From contig NZ_CP019962.1 in NCBI RefSeq assembly GCF_000807675.2, positions 2,604,001-2,668,000 on the forward strand: a DNA stretch of 64,000 nucleotides, written 5' to 3'. The translations under genes and the position numbers were made by a program. Positions 27,640 through 36,628 of the stretch are shown here, in pieces; within the stretch, counting starts at the first letter, position 1; each line of letters begins with the position of its first letter. The DNA comes from Eubacterium limosum (GTDB taxonomy: Bacteria > Bacillota > Clostridia > Eubacteriales > Eubacteriaceae). The notes under the pieces were generated by a model. It saw only the letters and a list, made by a program, of their open reading frames with translations. It ran no database searches and was not told the DNA's origin.

Positions 27640-30297
27640 GTGAATAAAAAAAGTATATTAATCGACGGAAACAGCCTGGTTTACCGTATGTTTTACGGCG
27701 TGCGGGAAATGTCCAATTCCAAAGGCATTCCTACAAACGCCATCTACGGCTTTGTCAACGTCTTAGTAAAAATCCAGAATGAGTATAAGCCAGATTATCT
27801 GGCAGTAGCCTTTGACCTGAGCACCCCAACCTTCCGGCATAAGGAGTACGAGGATTATAAGGGCGGCCGTGACAAAATGCCTGAGGATCTGCAGGTGCAG
27901 ATGGACCTGCTCAAGGAGCTGCTCGGCAAAATGGGGATTCCCATGATCACAAAGGAGGGCTATGAGGCCGACGATATTATCGGCACCCTCTCCAAGCAGG
28001 GGGAAGCCAGAGAGACGAAGACCCAGATTATCACAGGGGATAAGGATTCCTTCCAGCTGGTGGACGACTATGTCAACGTGCTTTATACGGCGACCCGCAG
28101 CGGCACCCAGTTCGCCACTGTGGACGACGCCTACATCATGGAACGCTATGGTGTGACGCCCAAGGAGCTCATCGACGTTAAAGCCCTTATGGGTGACCCG
28201 TCCGACAATATTCCCGGTGTTGCCGGCATAGGCGAAAAGACTGCCATCAAGCTCATCAAGGAGTACCACAATATCGACACGCTGTACGAGCACATCGACG
28301 ACCTCAAGGGAAAACAGAAGGAAAAGCTGGAAACCGGTAAAGAATCTGCCTTTGCGAGCCGTTTCCTGGGCACCATCTGCCTCGATGTGCCCCTTGACCT
28401 GAGCCTTGAGGATCTGGCCTTTAAGCCGATTTTTACCGAGGAGAGCATCGAAATGCTCAAGGACCTGGAATTCAAGTCCATTCTCAATAAAATCCTGTCC
28501 GATGACGGCGAGGGAGACGAACCGGTGGCGGCCAGCGATATCCAGTACACCACCATCGGCACTACCACAGAGATGATCACGGTCATGAACCGCCTGGCCA
28601 GAGAGCTGAAGCTGACGGTTTACGCCTACCGCGAGGACGACCGAGTCTGGGTGGCTGCGTATATCGGCGGTGTGTACTACTTTGTGGAAAAGCCCGCCAT
28701 GGTTTCAGCCTTTTTCAGCGGTCTCGGTGAAATTCCTGAGGCCGACAGCCTGCAGACCGTCGGCCATGACCTCAAGAACCTGACCCATATTTACCACAGC
28801 CAGTGCTCGGTCATTGTCAATTACACCTTTGATACCTATATCGGCGCTTACCTGCTGAACCCGTCCGACCAGCGCTATGATCTTCAGACAGTTGCCATGA
28901 AATATCTGGGCGACACCATCCAGAGTGAGGAGGATTTCTTCGGCAAGGGCAAGACCCTGGTGCGGGCAGAGGATATGGACATCGCCAGACTGGCTGCCTT
29001 TATGGTTAAAAACTGCGAGGTCATCCATCGTCTTGAAAAACCTCTGGCGGAAAAGATCGAAGCCGACGGCATGACCGGCCTGTTCCAGAACATTGAGCTG
29101 CCCCTGCTCAAAATCATGGCCTCCATGGAGGCACTGGGCTTTAAGGTGGATATCCACCAGCTTGAGGAGCTGTCCGTAGAGTTTGAGAAAAAGATCGAGA
29201 CCCTGACCTCGGAAATTTACGAGCTGGCTGAGGAGGATGATTTTAATATCAATTCCACCAAGCAGCTGGGCGCCATCCTCTTTGATAAGCTTAAGCTGCC
29301 AGTGGTTAAAAAGACCAAGACCGGCTATTCCACCAACGCCGAGGTGCTGGACCAGCTGGTGCTGTTCCACCCCATTATCCAGAAAATCATCGACTACCGC
29401 ATGATCTCCAAACTGGATTCCACCTATGGCAAGGGCCTGATTAAGCTGGTAGACCCCAAAACCCACAAGATCTACTCCACCTTTAACCAGACCGTCACCG
29501 CCACCGGACGTTTGAGCTCGTCCGACCCCAATCTTCAAAACATCCCGGTCAAGACGGAGATGGGCCGGGAAATCCGCAAGGTCTTTGTGCCCTCAGCCGA
29601 GGACCGGGTGCTGGTCGACGCCGACTACTCCCAGATTGAGCTGCGCGTGCTGGCCCACCTGTCCGGAGATGAAAACCTGATCGACACCTTTGTGAAGAAC
29701 CAGGACATCCACACCCGGACCGCCTCCGAGATTTTTAACGTGCCCATGGACGCGGTGAGCAGAGAGCAGAGGAGCCACGCCAAGGCCATCAATTTCGGCC
29801 TGATCTACGGCAAGCAGGCTTTCAGCCTGGGCAAGGACCTGGGCATCACCCGGGGCGAGGCCCAGTCCTATATCGACCTGTATTTCTCCAGATACCCCAA
29901 GGTGCTGGAATATATGGAAAACATCAAGGCCGAGGCCAAGGAGAAGGGGTATGTGACCACCATCTGGGGGCGCAGACGCTACATCACCGAGATCAATTCC
30001 CGAAACCGGATGCTGGTGCAGGCCGGTGAGCGCATGGCGCTGAATACTCCGATCCAGGGCTCAGCCGCGGACATCATTAAAATCGCCATGATCAAGGTCT
30101 ACGACCGTCTTGAACGCGAGGGACTGAAATCTCAGCTGATCCTTCAGGTGCACGATGAGCTGATCATCGACACCCTCAGGGCCGAGCAGGAAACCGTCAT
30201 GAAGCTGCTGGTAGAGGAAATGGAAAACGCCGTAGACCTCAAGGTGCCCCTGACAGTGGACGCCCACGCCGGGGATTCCTGGTACGCGGTCAAATAG
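27640..30297 (+). CDS. polA: DNA polymerase I
   Basis: The 885-residue protein is a full-length PolA: an N-terminal 5'-3' exonuclease (about 1-290), a degenerate 3'-5' exonuclease-like domain (about 300-460) and the polymerase. The polymerase has motif A DADYSQIELRVLAHLSGD, motif B RSHAKAINFGLIYG and motif C QVHDEL. The middle domain lacks the DxE metal ligands, so proofreading is probably lost, as in Bacillus PolA. The start is GTG 27640 with GGAGG six bases upstream; an ATG at 27541 lies in the repeat element and hairpin and is rejected. Role: gap filling and Okazaki fragment processing. It is followed by coaE 31 bp downstream. Confidence 0.96.
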   Translation: MNKKSILIDGNSLVYRMFYGVREMSNSKGIPTNAIYGFVNVLVKIQNEYKPDYLAVAFDLSTPTFRHKEYEDYKGGRDKMPEDLQVQMDLLKELLGKMGIPMITKEGYEADDIIGTLSKQGEARETKTQIITGDKDSFQLVDDYVNVLYTATRSGTQFATVDDAYIMERYGVTPKELIDVKALMGDPSDNIPGVAGIGEKTAIKLIKEYHNIDTLYEHIDDLKGKQKEKLETGKESAFASRFLGTICLDVPLDLSLEDLAFKPIFTEESIEMLKDLEFKSILNKILSDDGEGDEPVAASDIQYTTIGTTTEMITVMNRLARELKLTVYAYREDDRVWVAAYIGGVYYFVEKPAMVSAFFSGLGEIPEADSLQTVGHDLKNLTHIYHSQCSVIVNYTFDTYIGAYLLNPSDQRYDLQTVAMKYLGDTIQSEEDFFGKGKTLVRAEDMDIARLAAFMVKNCEVIHRLEKPLAEKIEADGMTGLFQNIELPLLKIMASMEALGFKVDIHQLEELSVEFEKKIETLTSEIYELAEEDDFNINSTKQLGAILFDKLKLPVVKKTKTGYSTNAEVLDQLVLFHPIIQKIIDYRMISKLDSTYGKGLIKLVDPKTHKIYSTFNQTVTATGRLSSSDPNLQNIPVKTEMGREIRKVFVPSAEDRVLVDADYSQIELRVLAHLSGDENLIDTFVKNQDIHTRTASEIFNVPMDAVSREQRSHAKAINFGLIYGKQAFSLGKDLGITRGEAQSYIDLYFSRYPKVLEYMENIKAEAKEKGYVTTIWGRRRYITEINSRNRMLVQAGERMALNTPIQGSAADIIKIAMIKVYDRLEREGLKSQLILQVHDELIIDTLRAEQETVMKLLVEEMENAVDLKVPLTVDAHAGDSWYAVK

Positions 30298-30328
30298 AAC
30301 GGGCCGGCTTTCTGAAAGGAGAAAGGCA

Positions 30329-30943
30329 ATGAAAATTATCGGATTAACCGGAGGCATCGCCTCGGGAAAATCGACGGTCTCCACCATTTTCAGGGAGGAC
30401 TACAGGCTGCCCGTCATCGACGCCGATCTGCTTTCCAGAGAGGCTGTGCTGCCGGGGAGCCCCGGCATGCGCCAGATCGAGGCCGCCTTTGGCCGTGAGG
30501 TTCTCCTGCCCGACGGCAGTCTGAACCGCAGCCGTATGGGGGAGCTCATCTGCGACGACAGTGCGGTGAGGGACCGGCTGAACGCTATCCTGCACCCGGC
30601 CATCAAGGATCTGTACTACGCGAGCCTGGAAAGGCTGAAACGGGACGGGAAGCCGCTTGTCATCTACGACTGCCCGCTGCTCATCGAGGCCGGACAGCGC
30701 GAGGAGGTGGACGAGGTTCTGCTGGTAGTGACCGATGTCCAGACAAGGCTTAAACGCATCATGGAGCGGGACGGCGTGGACGAAAGTCTGGCAAAAAAGA
30801 AAATCGAGATCCAGATGCCTGACGAAAAAAAGATCGCGCTGGCAGACACCATCCTCTATAATAACGGCTCGCTGGCTGACCTCAAAAACAGCCTTGATTT
30901 TTATATGAAAGAAAAATTAAAAAATGCTTGCATTATGAGCTAA
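30329..30943 (+). CDS. coaE: Dephospho-CoA kinase
   Basis: The 204-residue protein has the normal CoaE length. The P-loop is GGIASGKST (8-16), the substrate region IDADLLSREAV follows, and the lid region has RLKRIMERDG. It phosphorylates dephospho-CoA in the last step of CoA synthesis. GAAAGGAG precedes the ATG. The polA-coaE order is common in Firmicutes. The end of the gene carries the promoter of the downstream tRNA-Leu. Confidence 0.95.
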   Translation: MKIIGLTGGIASGKSTVSTIFREDYRLPVIDADLLSREAVLPGSPGMRQIEAAFGREVLLPDGSLNRSRMGELICDDSAVRDRLNAILHPAIKDLYYASLERLKRDGKPLVIYDCPLLIEAGQREEVDEVLLVVTDVQTRLKRIMERDGVDESLAKKKIEIQMPDEKKIALADTILYNNGSLADLKNSLDFYMKEKLKNACIMS

Positions 30944-30956
30944 GACCGTTTATAAT
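30928..30956 (+). promoter_or_regulatory. Promoter of tRNA-Leu inside the coaE 3' end
   Basis: TTGCAT (30928-30933) and TATAAT (30951-30956) with a 17-bp spacer; the tRNA begins 43 bp later. Confidence 0.75.
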
Positions 30957-30998
30957 AAATAAGGTCACGGGCCGGTGATACAATCGGTCCGCATTTAT

Positions 30999-31088
<90 letters not shown>

Positions 31089-31101
31089 TTTTATAAAAAA
31101 C

Positions 31102-31134
31102 AAAACCATGGAAGAGTGTTCCATGGTTTTTTTA
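31102..31134 (+). terminator. Terminator after tRNA-Leu
   Basis: AAAACCATGGAA-GAGTG-TTCCATGGTTTT perfect stem followed by more T residues. Confidence 0.88.
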
Positions 31135-31144
31135 TTTCCGTCCC

Positions 31145-31159
31145 GTATCGCGGCGATAC
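31145..31159. repeat. Hairpin-family copy 5 (decayed outer stem)
   Basis: GTATCG-CGG-CGATAC core is perfect but the flanks (CCC and CCTTT) no longer pair. The 31160-31350 stretch holds otherwise only an AT-rich promoter-like region (TATAAT near 31268) for the next gene. Confidence 0.65.
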
Positions 31160-31350
31160 CCTTTGAAAATAATTTTTCTTACCAGAGAGCCTGTTTCTCT
31201 GGTTTTTTGTGCTTTGACCAAATCTTCCCCGCTTTTTAGCTACATTATTTAAGGGTTTTATGATAAACTATAATGAACTATGCAAAGTGTTAGATGTGGA
31301 TGAAGGATTTAACCAATAGATCTATTTCAATCGAAAGGAAGGGTGTTTTA

Positions 31351-33456
31351 ATGAAGAATTGTTGTGAAAAATGCGGAAAAGAACTGGGGTTTTTTGAGCG
31401 TTCTTTAAAAATAAACAATTCACGGATTAACATACAATACGACGCGCTCTGCAGCGAATGCCACAGGACCATCAAGGAGGGCATCAGCCAGATCGACGAA
31501 ATGTACCAGCGTGTCATGGGAAACCTCAAGGAAAACTACCACGCCACCAACATGGCAGCCGTGGATATTGACACCTTGATCTTTCTGGCAGTCGAAGCGC
31601 TGCTGGTCGTCGAACCGAATTATTTTTCGGATAAGACCAGTCTGAACCAGACCATTATCAACCGGACCGACCGGATCATCAACAAGCAGAACGACATGGC
31701 CAAGATTGTCTACAAGGTGCTGCTCTACGGCTTCTTTGACAATCTGGAAAACAACGGGCTGGACAAGAGCAAAAATTTTGTCAGCTACATGATGCAGAAT
31801 ACCCTTTACATGGAACAGCTGTCTATGAACTGCAGCGAGGAAGTGCCGCGAACCTACGTCAACGCCTTTTTCTCCCGCAAGGGCTTTATTATGGAGCGCA
31901 TTGAAAAGAAAACACTGCTCTACGTCATGATCAAGGACGAAACCGTCATTGACTATGAAATGAGGCAGACTGAGGACTATTACCTGATCGACTTTAAAAA
32001 TCTTTTCTATACCGGCGATCCGGAAAAAAATGTCCAGTGCTATGTGAATGGCGTGGAAAACGCAAAGACCATTACCAAAACCATTGACAATTTCAATACA
32101 AAGACCACCAAGAAAGAGGAGCGCCGCATACGCGACACCCTCAACATCATTAACGAGAAAGTCGTGAGAGACCTGAAATCTCTGAAGCCCGATGAAGCCA
32201 TTGACACCATTCATCTGGACTGCGTGCTGCTCTGTATTGCCAAAAACATCCGAAAAGACCCCGAGGGGCGCAAATCGCCCATACAGGCCCCAGATGGCCT
32301 GGCAGTAGAGCTGCTCTGGAAAAAATACACGGCCAACCTGGCGCTCATGGGGATCGACAGTAAAGAAAAGGCAGCCGAGTACATTGCGAAGAACTGCCTG
32401 TACGCGGACGGCTTCCATGTAAAATACGGCAAAAAGGATCCGGAAACAGGCTGGGCTTTCTTTGCGACCAAGGGTTATATTGTCGCCTTTGACCAGAGCA
32501 AGCGTCTGTTTTTCATGTATACCGACGACTATCCCAACGACCTGTACTTCCCGTGTAACGAGATGATGTACAACGGCCGCCAGTACCTCCAGCTGCCAAT
32601 GGAGGACGAGGTGCCAAACGATGACGAGCTGGACGGCATCCTGTTCTTCAGCCGCGACGTCAAGCTGATCATGGGCATCAGCCATTATTTTGAGCGCAAC
32701 AATATGTTTTACCAGATGGAAAACTTCATTGAGGTTGAGGAGGCTGTCTACGGCGACCCTGAGCAGCTCATGGAAGTCAAGCGGGTGTCCGACCACCTGT
32801 TCAGGGATTTTGGCTACATGCCCTTCTGCCTGTACGACGAGTGGTATGTCATTCAGAAGGAACTGCGGCAGGACGATATACTCCTGAACCGGCTGATTCC
32901 TGAAAAGAGCGGCCTGCGCAAGCGCTACGCCACCGGGGATGTCATCTACGCGCCCAAGATTCTCGACGCCTTTAAAAACGGCGCCAAGGAGCTCCAGGCC
33001 AATCTGGAGATTGCGGGCGAGAGCATTGCCAAGGGGCTGCTGTGGTGCTACTTTAAGGCCTCCCTCATCGATACCCTGTCCAAGGAGTGGGTCCGCATTG
33101 GCGGCGATATTCTGGCAGCCGGGGACGACCTGGTGACCGCCTTTTTCAAATACTCCAGCCTTAAGACCATTGAGCCGGAAAAGACCTACTATATCGGCTT
33201 GTTTATCTACTATCTGATGGATAAAAACATCCTGCCGGATACCGATTTTTTGGACAATTATGAGCGGGCAGTGCAGACCTTCCTCGAATGTAAACGGGAG
33301 GTTGACCGCACCCTGGCCGAGCAGCCGGCAGAGCCCATAACCCGGGAAATAAATACCGAGCCCGAAACGCCCCGGCCGCAGGCGGCACCGGCAGACGCGG
33401 CGCCCGAGCCCGAATTCAAGCCCCTGAACTGGGACGACGACAAGCGGGGTGAGTAA
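31351..33456 (+). CDS. Unrecognised zinc-ribbon protein, 701 residues
   Basis: I do not recognise this family. The N terminus has a zinc-ribbon-like Cys set (C5-x2-C8 and C34-x2-C37, the latter in ALCSECHRTI). The bulk is soluble, mixed alpha/beta, with many aromatic and acidic residues. The last 60 residues are a Pro/Glu/Ala-rich low-complexity tail ending in FKPLNWDDDKRGE. No membrane helix or signal peptide is seen. AGGAAGGG precedes the ATG at 31351. It lies 2 bp before a response-regulator gene and is followed by a histidine kinase and an iron alcohol dehydrogenase with overlaps, so all four are probably one transcript. A sensory or scaffold role beside the two-component system is inference only. 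Confidence 0.8.
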   Translation: MKNCCEKCGKELGFFERSLKINNSRINIQYDALCSECHRTIKEGISQIDEMYQRVMGNLKENYHATNMAAVDIDTLIFLAVEALLVVEPNYFSDKTSLNQTIINRTDRIINKQNDMAKIVYKVLLYGFFDNLENNGLDKSKNFVSYMMQNTLYMEQLSMNCSEEVPRTYVNAFFSRKGFIMERIEKKTLLYVMIKDETVIDYEMRQTEDYYLIDFKNLFYTGDPEKNVQCYVNGVENAKTITKTIDNFNTKTTKKEERRIRDTLNIINEKVVRDLKSLKPDEAIDTIHLDCVLLCIAKNIRKDPEGRKSPIQAPDGLAVELLWKKYTANLALMGIDSKEKAAEYIAKNCLYADGFHVKYGKKDPETGWAFFATKGYIVAFDQSKRLFFMYTDDYPNDLYFPCNEMMYNGRQYLQLPMEDEVPNDDELDGILFFSRDVKLIMGISHYFERNNMFYQMENFIEVEEAVYGDPEQLMEVKRVSDHLFRDFGYMPFCLYDEWYVIQKELRQDDILLNRLIPEKSGLRKRYATGDVIYAPKILDAFKNGAKELQANLEIAGESIAKGLLWCYFKASLIDTLSKEWVRIGGDILAAGDDLVTAFFKYSSLKTIEPEKTYYIGLFIYYLMDKNILPDTDFLDNYERAVQTFLECKREVDRTLAEQPAEPITREINTEPETPRPQAAPADAAPEPEFKPLNWDDDKRGE

Positions 33457-33458
33457 GC

Positions 33459-34145
33459 ATGCGTGTTTTACTGGTAGAGGATGAAGTGTCTCTGGCAACC
33501 GCCCTGGGGAAAATCCTTGAAAAAAATAAAATCCTGGTCGATGTGGTCCACGACGGCATTGAGGGCAAGCTGCTCAGCGAGAATGATGTCTACGACGTCA
33601 TTGTCCTGGACATTATGCTGCCAGGTATGAGCGGGCTGGACATTCTCAAATCCATCCGCGACCGCGGCAAGAACGTGCCTGTGCTGCTCCTGACCGCAAA
33701 GGACAGTACGGCCGATAAGGTAAAGGGCCTGGATATGGGAGCGGACGATTACCTTGTCAAGCCCTTTGTCACTGAGGAGCTGCTGGCCCGTATCCGCGCC
33801 CTGGGCAGACGTCCCTGGGAGGTTTATCAGGACAATGCCATCACCTTTTCCGATTTATCGCTGAACATCAACAGCGGCGAGCTGCTCATCGGCGGCGCGC
33901 CCATCAAGCTGACCTCCAAGGAGGCCCAGCTGCTGGAAATGTTTATCAGAAACCCGGGGATGACCATCTCAAAGGAACAGATCCTCGACCGGATCTGGGG
34001 CATTGAGAGCATGGCCATGGAGAATTCGGTGGAGATTTACGTCCACTACCTGCGGAAAAAACTGAAAAAATCCCGGACTGTCATCAAGACGATCCGTGGT
34101 CTGGGCTATGTGCTGAAGGAAGAGGACAATGCTCAGCCTCAATAA
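33459..34145 (+). CDS. OmpR/PhoB-type response regulator
   Basis: The 228-residue protein has a receiver domain (acidic VEDE near residue 7, phosphoacceptor Asp in VIVLDIMLPG near 53, LLTAK, Lys in LVKPF near 101). A C-terminal winged helix follows, with LTSKEAQLLEMFIRNPGMTIS and an ENSVEIYVHYLRKKL recognition helix. It overlaps the histidine kinase gene by 17 bases and starts 2 bp after the unknown zinc-ribbon gene. The organisation shows a cognate pair with the kinase. Confidence 0.95.
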   Translation: MRVLLVEDEVSLATALGKILEKNKILVDVVHDGIEGKLLSENDVYDVIVLDIMLPGMSGLDILKSIRDRGKNVPVLLLTAKDSTADKVKGLDMGADDYLVKPFVTEELLARIRALGRRPWEVYQDNAITFSDLSLNINSGELLIGGAPIKLTSKEAQLLEMFIRNPGMTISKEQILDRIWGIESMAMENSVEIYVHYLRKKLKKSRTVIKTIRGLGYVLKEEDNAQPQ

Positions 34146-35472
34146 ATTAAGATTAAACCTGACGCTGATGAATACCGCGGTCCTGATTGGATTGTCGGTA
34201 TTTGTCGCTGTTTCGCTCTATTTGACCATCAACATGGACATGGAGTCCGGCGTCAGCAACAACCTTGAGATCTACTGCTCCCAGCTGGCCAACAATGTTG
34301 AGCAGCTCCAGACCCAGCAGGAGGGCGGCACGGTTGCGCCAGAGACCCAGAAGGGCTACCAGGAGTTTAAGGACACACTGGTGCACAACAGCATTGCCTT
34401 TACCATCTGGGATGATGCGTTTAACGTGATGGACAAGTCCGAGTCCCAGCCTCTGAATCAGGACCAGCTTTTCCGGCTTATCAACCGCTATTTCAGCGGC
34501 AACCGGGACAAGTACCTGATCAGTGACTATGAGACCGACGACAATAATCTTAAAATCTGTACCTATGTTACCGTCAGTAAGGATGGTGAAATGCGGGTGG
34601 TGCAGGCCATGAAAAATATGGATACGGAGCGCGGTGTGTTAAAGAACGCGGTCCGGATGATCCTTATCGTGGTGCTGGCCGGCGCGACCCTTTCCTTACT
34701 GTGCGGTTATTTTCTGTCCGGCAGGGCGCTGGTGCCTGTGCGAAAGAGTATGGACCAGCAGCGGGAATTCCTCGCGGATGCGTCCCATGAGCTCAGGACG
34801 CCCATTGCCGTTATCCAGACCAATCTGGAAGTGGTGAAGGCCAGCGGCGACGAAACCGTTGAGAGCCAGTCCACCTGGCTGGACAACGCCTATGACGAGA
34901 CCAAGCGCATGCACCATATTGTCGAGGACCTGATGTTTCTGGCCAGGGCCGACTCTGGCGACGTGCATTTTGAGCCTGCGCCGGTGGATATTGGCTACCT
35001 GATTATGGAGGTTACTGAGCGGTTTATCCCCATGGCTGCCCAGAAATCCATCACGATCCTCAGCAAAGTCCCTATGGAGGAACTGAACGTGATGGGGGAT
35101 GAAAAGCAGCTGACTCAGCTCATGGTCATCCTCATCGACAACGCCATCAAATATACCGAGCCGGGGGCTGACGAGCGGAATAAAACCATCGTCGTCCAGG
35201 CAGAGCGGATTGAAGAAGGCATTGAAATCTGTGTGACCGACAAGGGCATCGGTATTTCCAAAGAGGAACAGGAGAAAATCTTCCAGCGCTTCTACCGTGT
35301 GGATAAGGTGCGCTCCAGAGCAGAGGGCGGCACAGGCCTTGGCCTGTCCATCGCCTACTGGATCGTCCAGAAGCACAAGGGCATCATCCGGGTGGAAAGC
35401 GAAGAAAATGTGGGAACCAAAATGATCATTGTGTTCCCGTCTTATGAAGGACCAAAGGAGGCAAACGAATGA
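34129..35472 (+). CDS. Sensor histidine kinase
   Basis: The 447-residue membrane kinase has two N-terminal helices (about 14-36 and 165-195) enclosing a 125-residue extracytoplasmic sensor. Then come DASHELRTPIAVIQ (phosphorylated His), the N box LIDNAIKYT, G1 DKGIGISKEEQEKIF and G2 GGTGLGLSIAYWIV. It pairs with the upstream response regulator. Its stop overlaps the iron alcohol dehydrogenase start by 4 bases. The signal is unknown. Confidence 0.95.
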   Translation: MLSLNKLRLNLTLMNTAVLIGLSVFVAVSLYLTINMDMESGVSNNLEIYCSQLANNVEQLQTQQEGGTVAPETQKGYQEFKDTLVHNSIAFTIWDDAFNVMDKSESQPLNQDQLFRLINRYFSGNRDKYLISDYETDDNNLKICTYVTVSKDGEMRVVQAMKNMDTERGVLKNAVRMILIVVLAGATLSLLCGYFLSGRALVPVRKSMDQQREFLADASHELRTPIAVIQTNLEVVKASGDETVESQSTWLDNAYDETKRMHHIVEDLMFLARADSGDVHFEPAPVDIGYLIMEVTERFIPMAAQKSITILSKVPMEELNVMGDEKQLTQLMVILIDNAIKYTEPGADERNKTIVVQAERIEEGIEICVTDKGIGISKEEQEKIFQRFYRVDKVRSRAEGGTGLGLSIAYWIVQKHKGIIRVESEENVGTKMIIVFPSYEGPKEANE

Positions 35473-36608
35473 AAGAATTAAAGTTTAACGGCAATAAGCT
35501 GGTCACAGGACCAGGCGCCATTGATTATATTAAAAATCTGGATGGACAGCGGATCTTTGTGGTCACCGGAAAGTCCGCTATGTTTAAAAACGGAACCATT
35601 GACCACATCAAAGCAGTTTTCGCGGAGCAGGGCAAAACCTGCGAGGTGTACAGCGGGATTGGCGGCAACCCGACCACCGGCGAGGTGCTCTCCGGCCTTG
35701 CGGCCATGAAGGCCTTTGACCCGGACACGGTCATGGCAGTGGGGGGCGGCTCCGCCATCGACGCCACCAAGGTTATGACCCTGATGTGCGAATACCCGGA
35801 ACTTACACTGGAGGATATCCGCGGCGGAAAGGCGCCGGCAGAACGGAAAAAGCTTCAGTTTATCGCTGCGCCGTCCACCTCTGGCACTGCCAGTGAGGTC
35901 ACCCGCGCAGCGGTCATTACCTTTGCAGAGGAAAATATTAAGGTGGGCCTGAAGACCACGGCGTTTATCCCCGACATCGCCATCCTCGACGGCAGCCTGA
36001 CCCTGTCCATGCCAAAACACGTCATGGTAGAAACCGGTATGGATGCCCTGACCCACGCGGTCGAGAGCTACATTAACAAGAACAACGACGATTTCTGCAA
36101 GTTCATGTCCAAGGGCGCAGTGGAGGGGCTGTGCGCGTACCTGCCCCTCTCCTACGAAAAGGGCGATGTGGAAAACCGCCAGAAGGTACACAACTTCCAG
36201 TGCCTGGCCGGTCTGGCCTTCCAGAACTCCGGCCTGGGGATGGACCACGGTATTGCCCATGCCTTCGGCGGACGCTTTGGCACAAGCCACGGCCTGCTCA
36301 ACGCAGTGGCCCTGCCCTATGTTCTCAAGTACAACGCGCGGGATGAGGCCGTCAAGGCAGATCTGGATGAGCTGTCAAGAATGATCGGAGCCGATATTAT
36401 AAAGACCATCGAGGGCTTTAACGCCCAGTTTGGCGTTCCTAAAACCTTCAGGGAGATGGGGATCAGCGAGGAGGACTTCAACGCCCATTACGAGAGCCTT
36501 CTGGACAATTCCATGAAGGGCTCGACCGCCCGTAATCCGGTGCCGATGACCCGCGAGGAAATGGACAAGGTTTTAAAGAGCATCTACTACGGCGATATTT
36601 TGTTTTAG
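35469..36608 (+). CDS. Iron-containing alcohol dehydrogenase
   Basis: The 379-residue protein is a group III Fe-dependent alcohol dehydrogenase: an NAD(P)-binding N-terminal half with MAVGGGSAIDATKVM and a C-terminal helical half with metal ligands. The latter include D/H of MDALTHAVESYI and the two His segments GLGMDHGIAHAFGG and GTSHGLLNAVALP. It interconverts primary alcohols and aldehydes. GGAGGCAAACGA precedes the ATG, overlapping the kinase gene (ATGA). Being at the end of a two-component operon, it may be a physiological output or simply read through. The substrate is unknown. Confidence 0.92.
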   Translation: MKELKFNGNKLVTGPGAIDYIKNLDGQRIFVVTGKSAMFKNGTIDHIKAVFAEQGKTCEVYSGIGGNPTTGEVLSGLAAMKAFDPDTVMAVGGGSAIDATKVMTLMCEYPELTLEDIRGGKAPAERKKLQFIAAPSTSGTASEVTRAAVITFAEENIKVGLKTTAFIPDIAILDGSLTLSMPKHVMVETGMDALTHAVESYINKNNDDFCKFMSKGAVEGLCAYLPLSYEKGDVENRQKVHNFQCLAGLAFQNSGLGMDHGIAHAFGGRFGTSHGLLNAVALPYVLKYNARDEAVKADLDELSRMIGADIIKTIEGFNAQFGVPKTFREMGISEEDFNAHYESLLDNSMKGSTARNPVPMTREEMDKVLKSIYYGDILF

Positions 36609-36628
36609 AGAGAACAAGCGGAGGAACA

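Noticed and set aside
31420-33498. Long minus-strand frame (692 codons) opposite the zinc-ribbon gene
   Set aside because: It is fully antisense to a gene with a good ribosome binding site and tight operon spacing. The frame stays open because of codon bias, and the translation has no recognisable domain.
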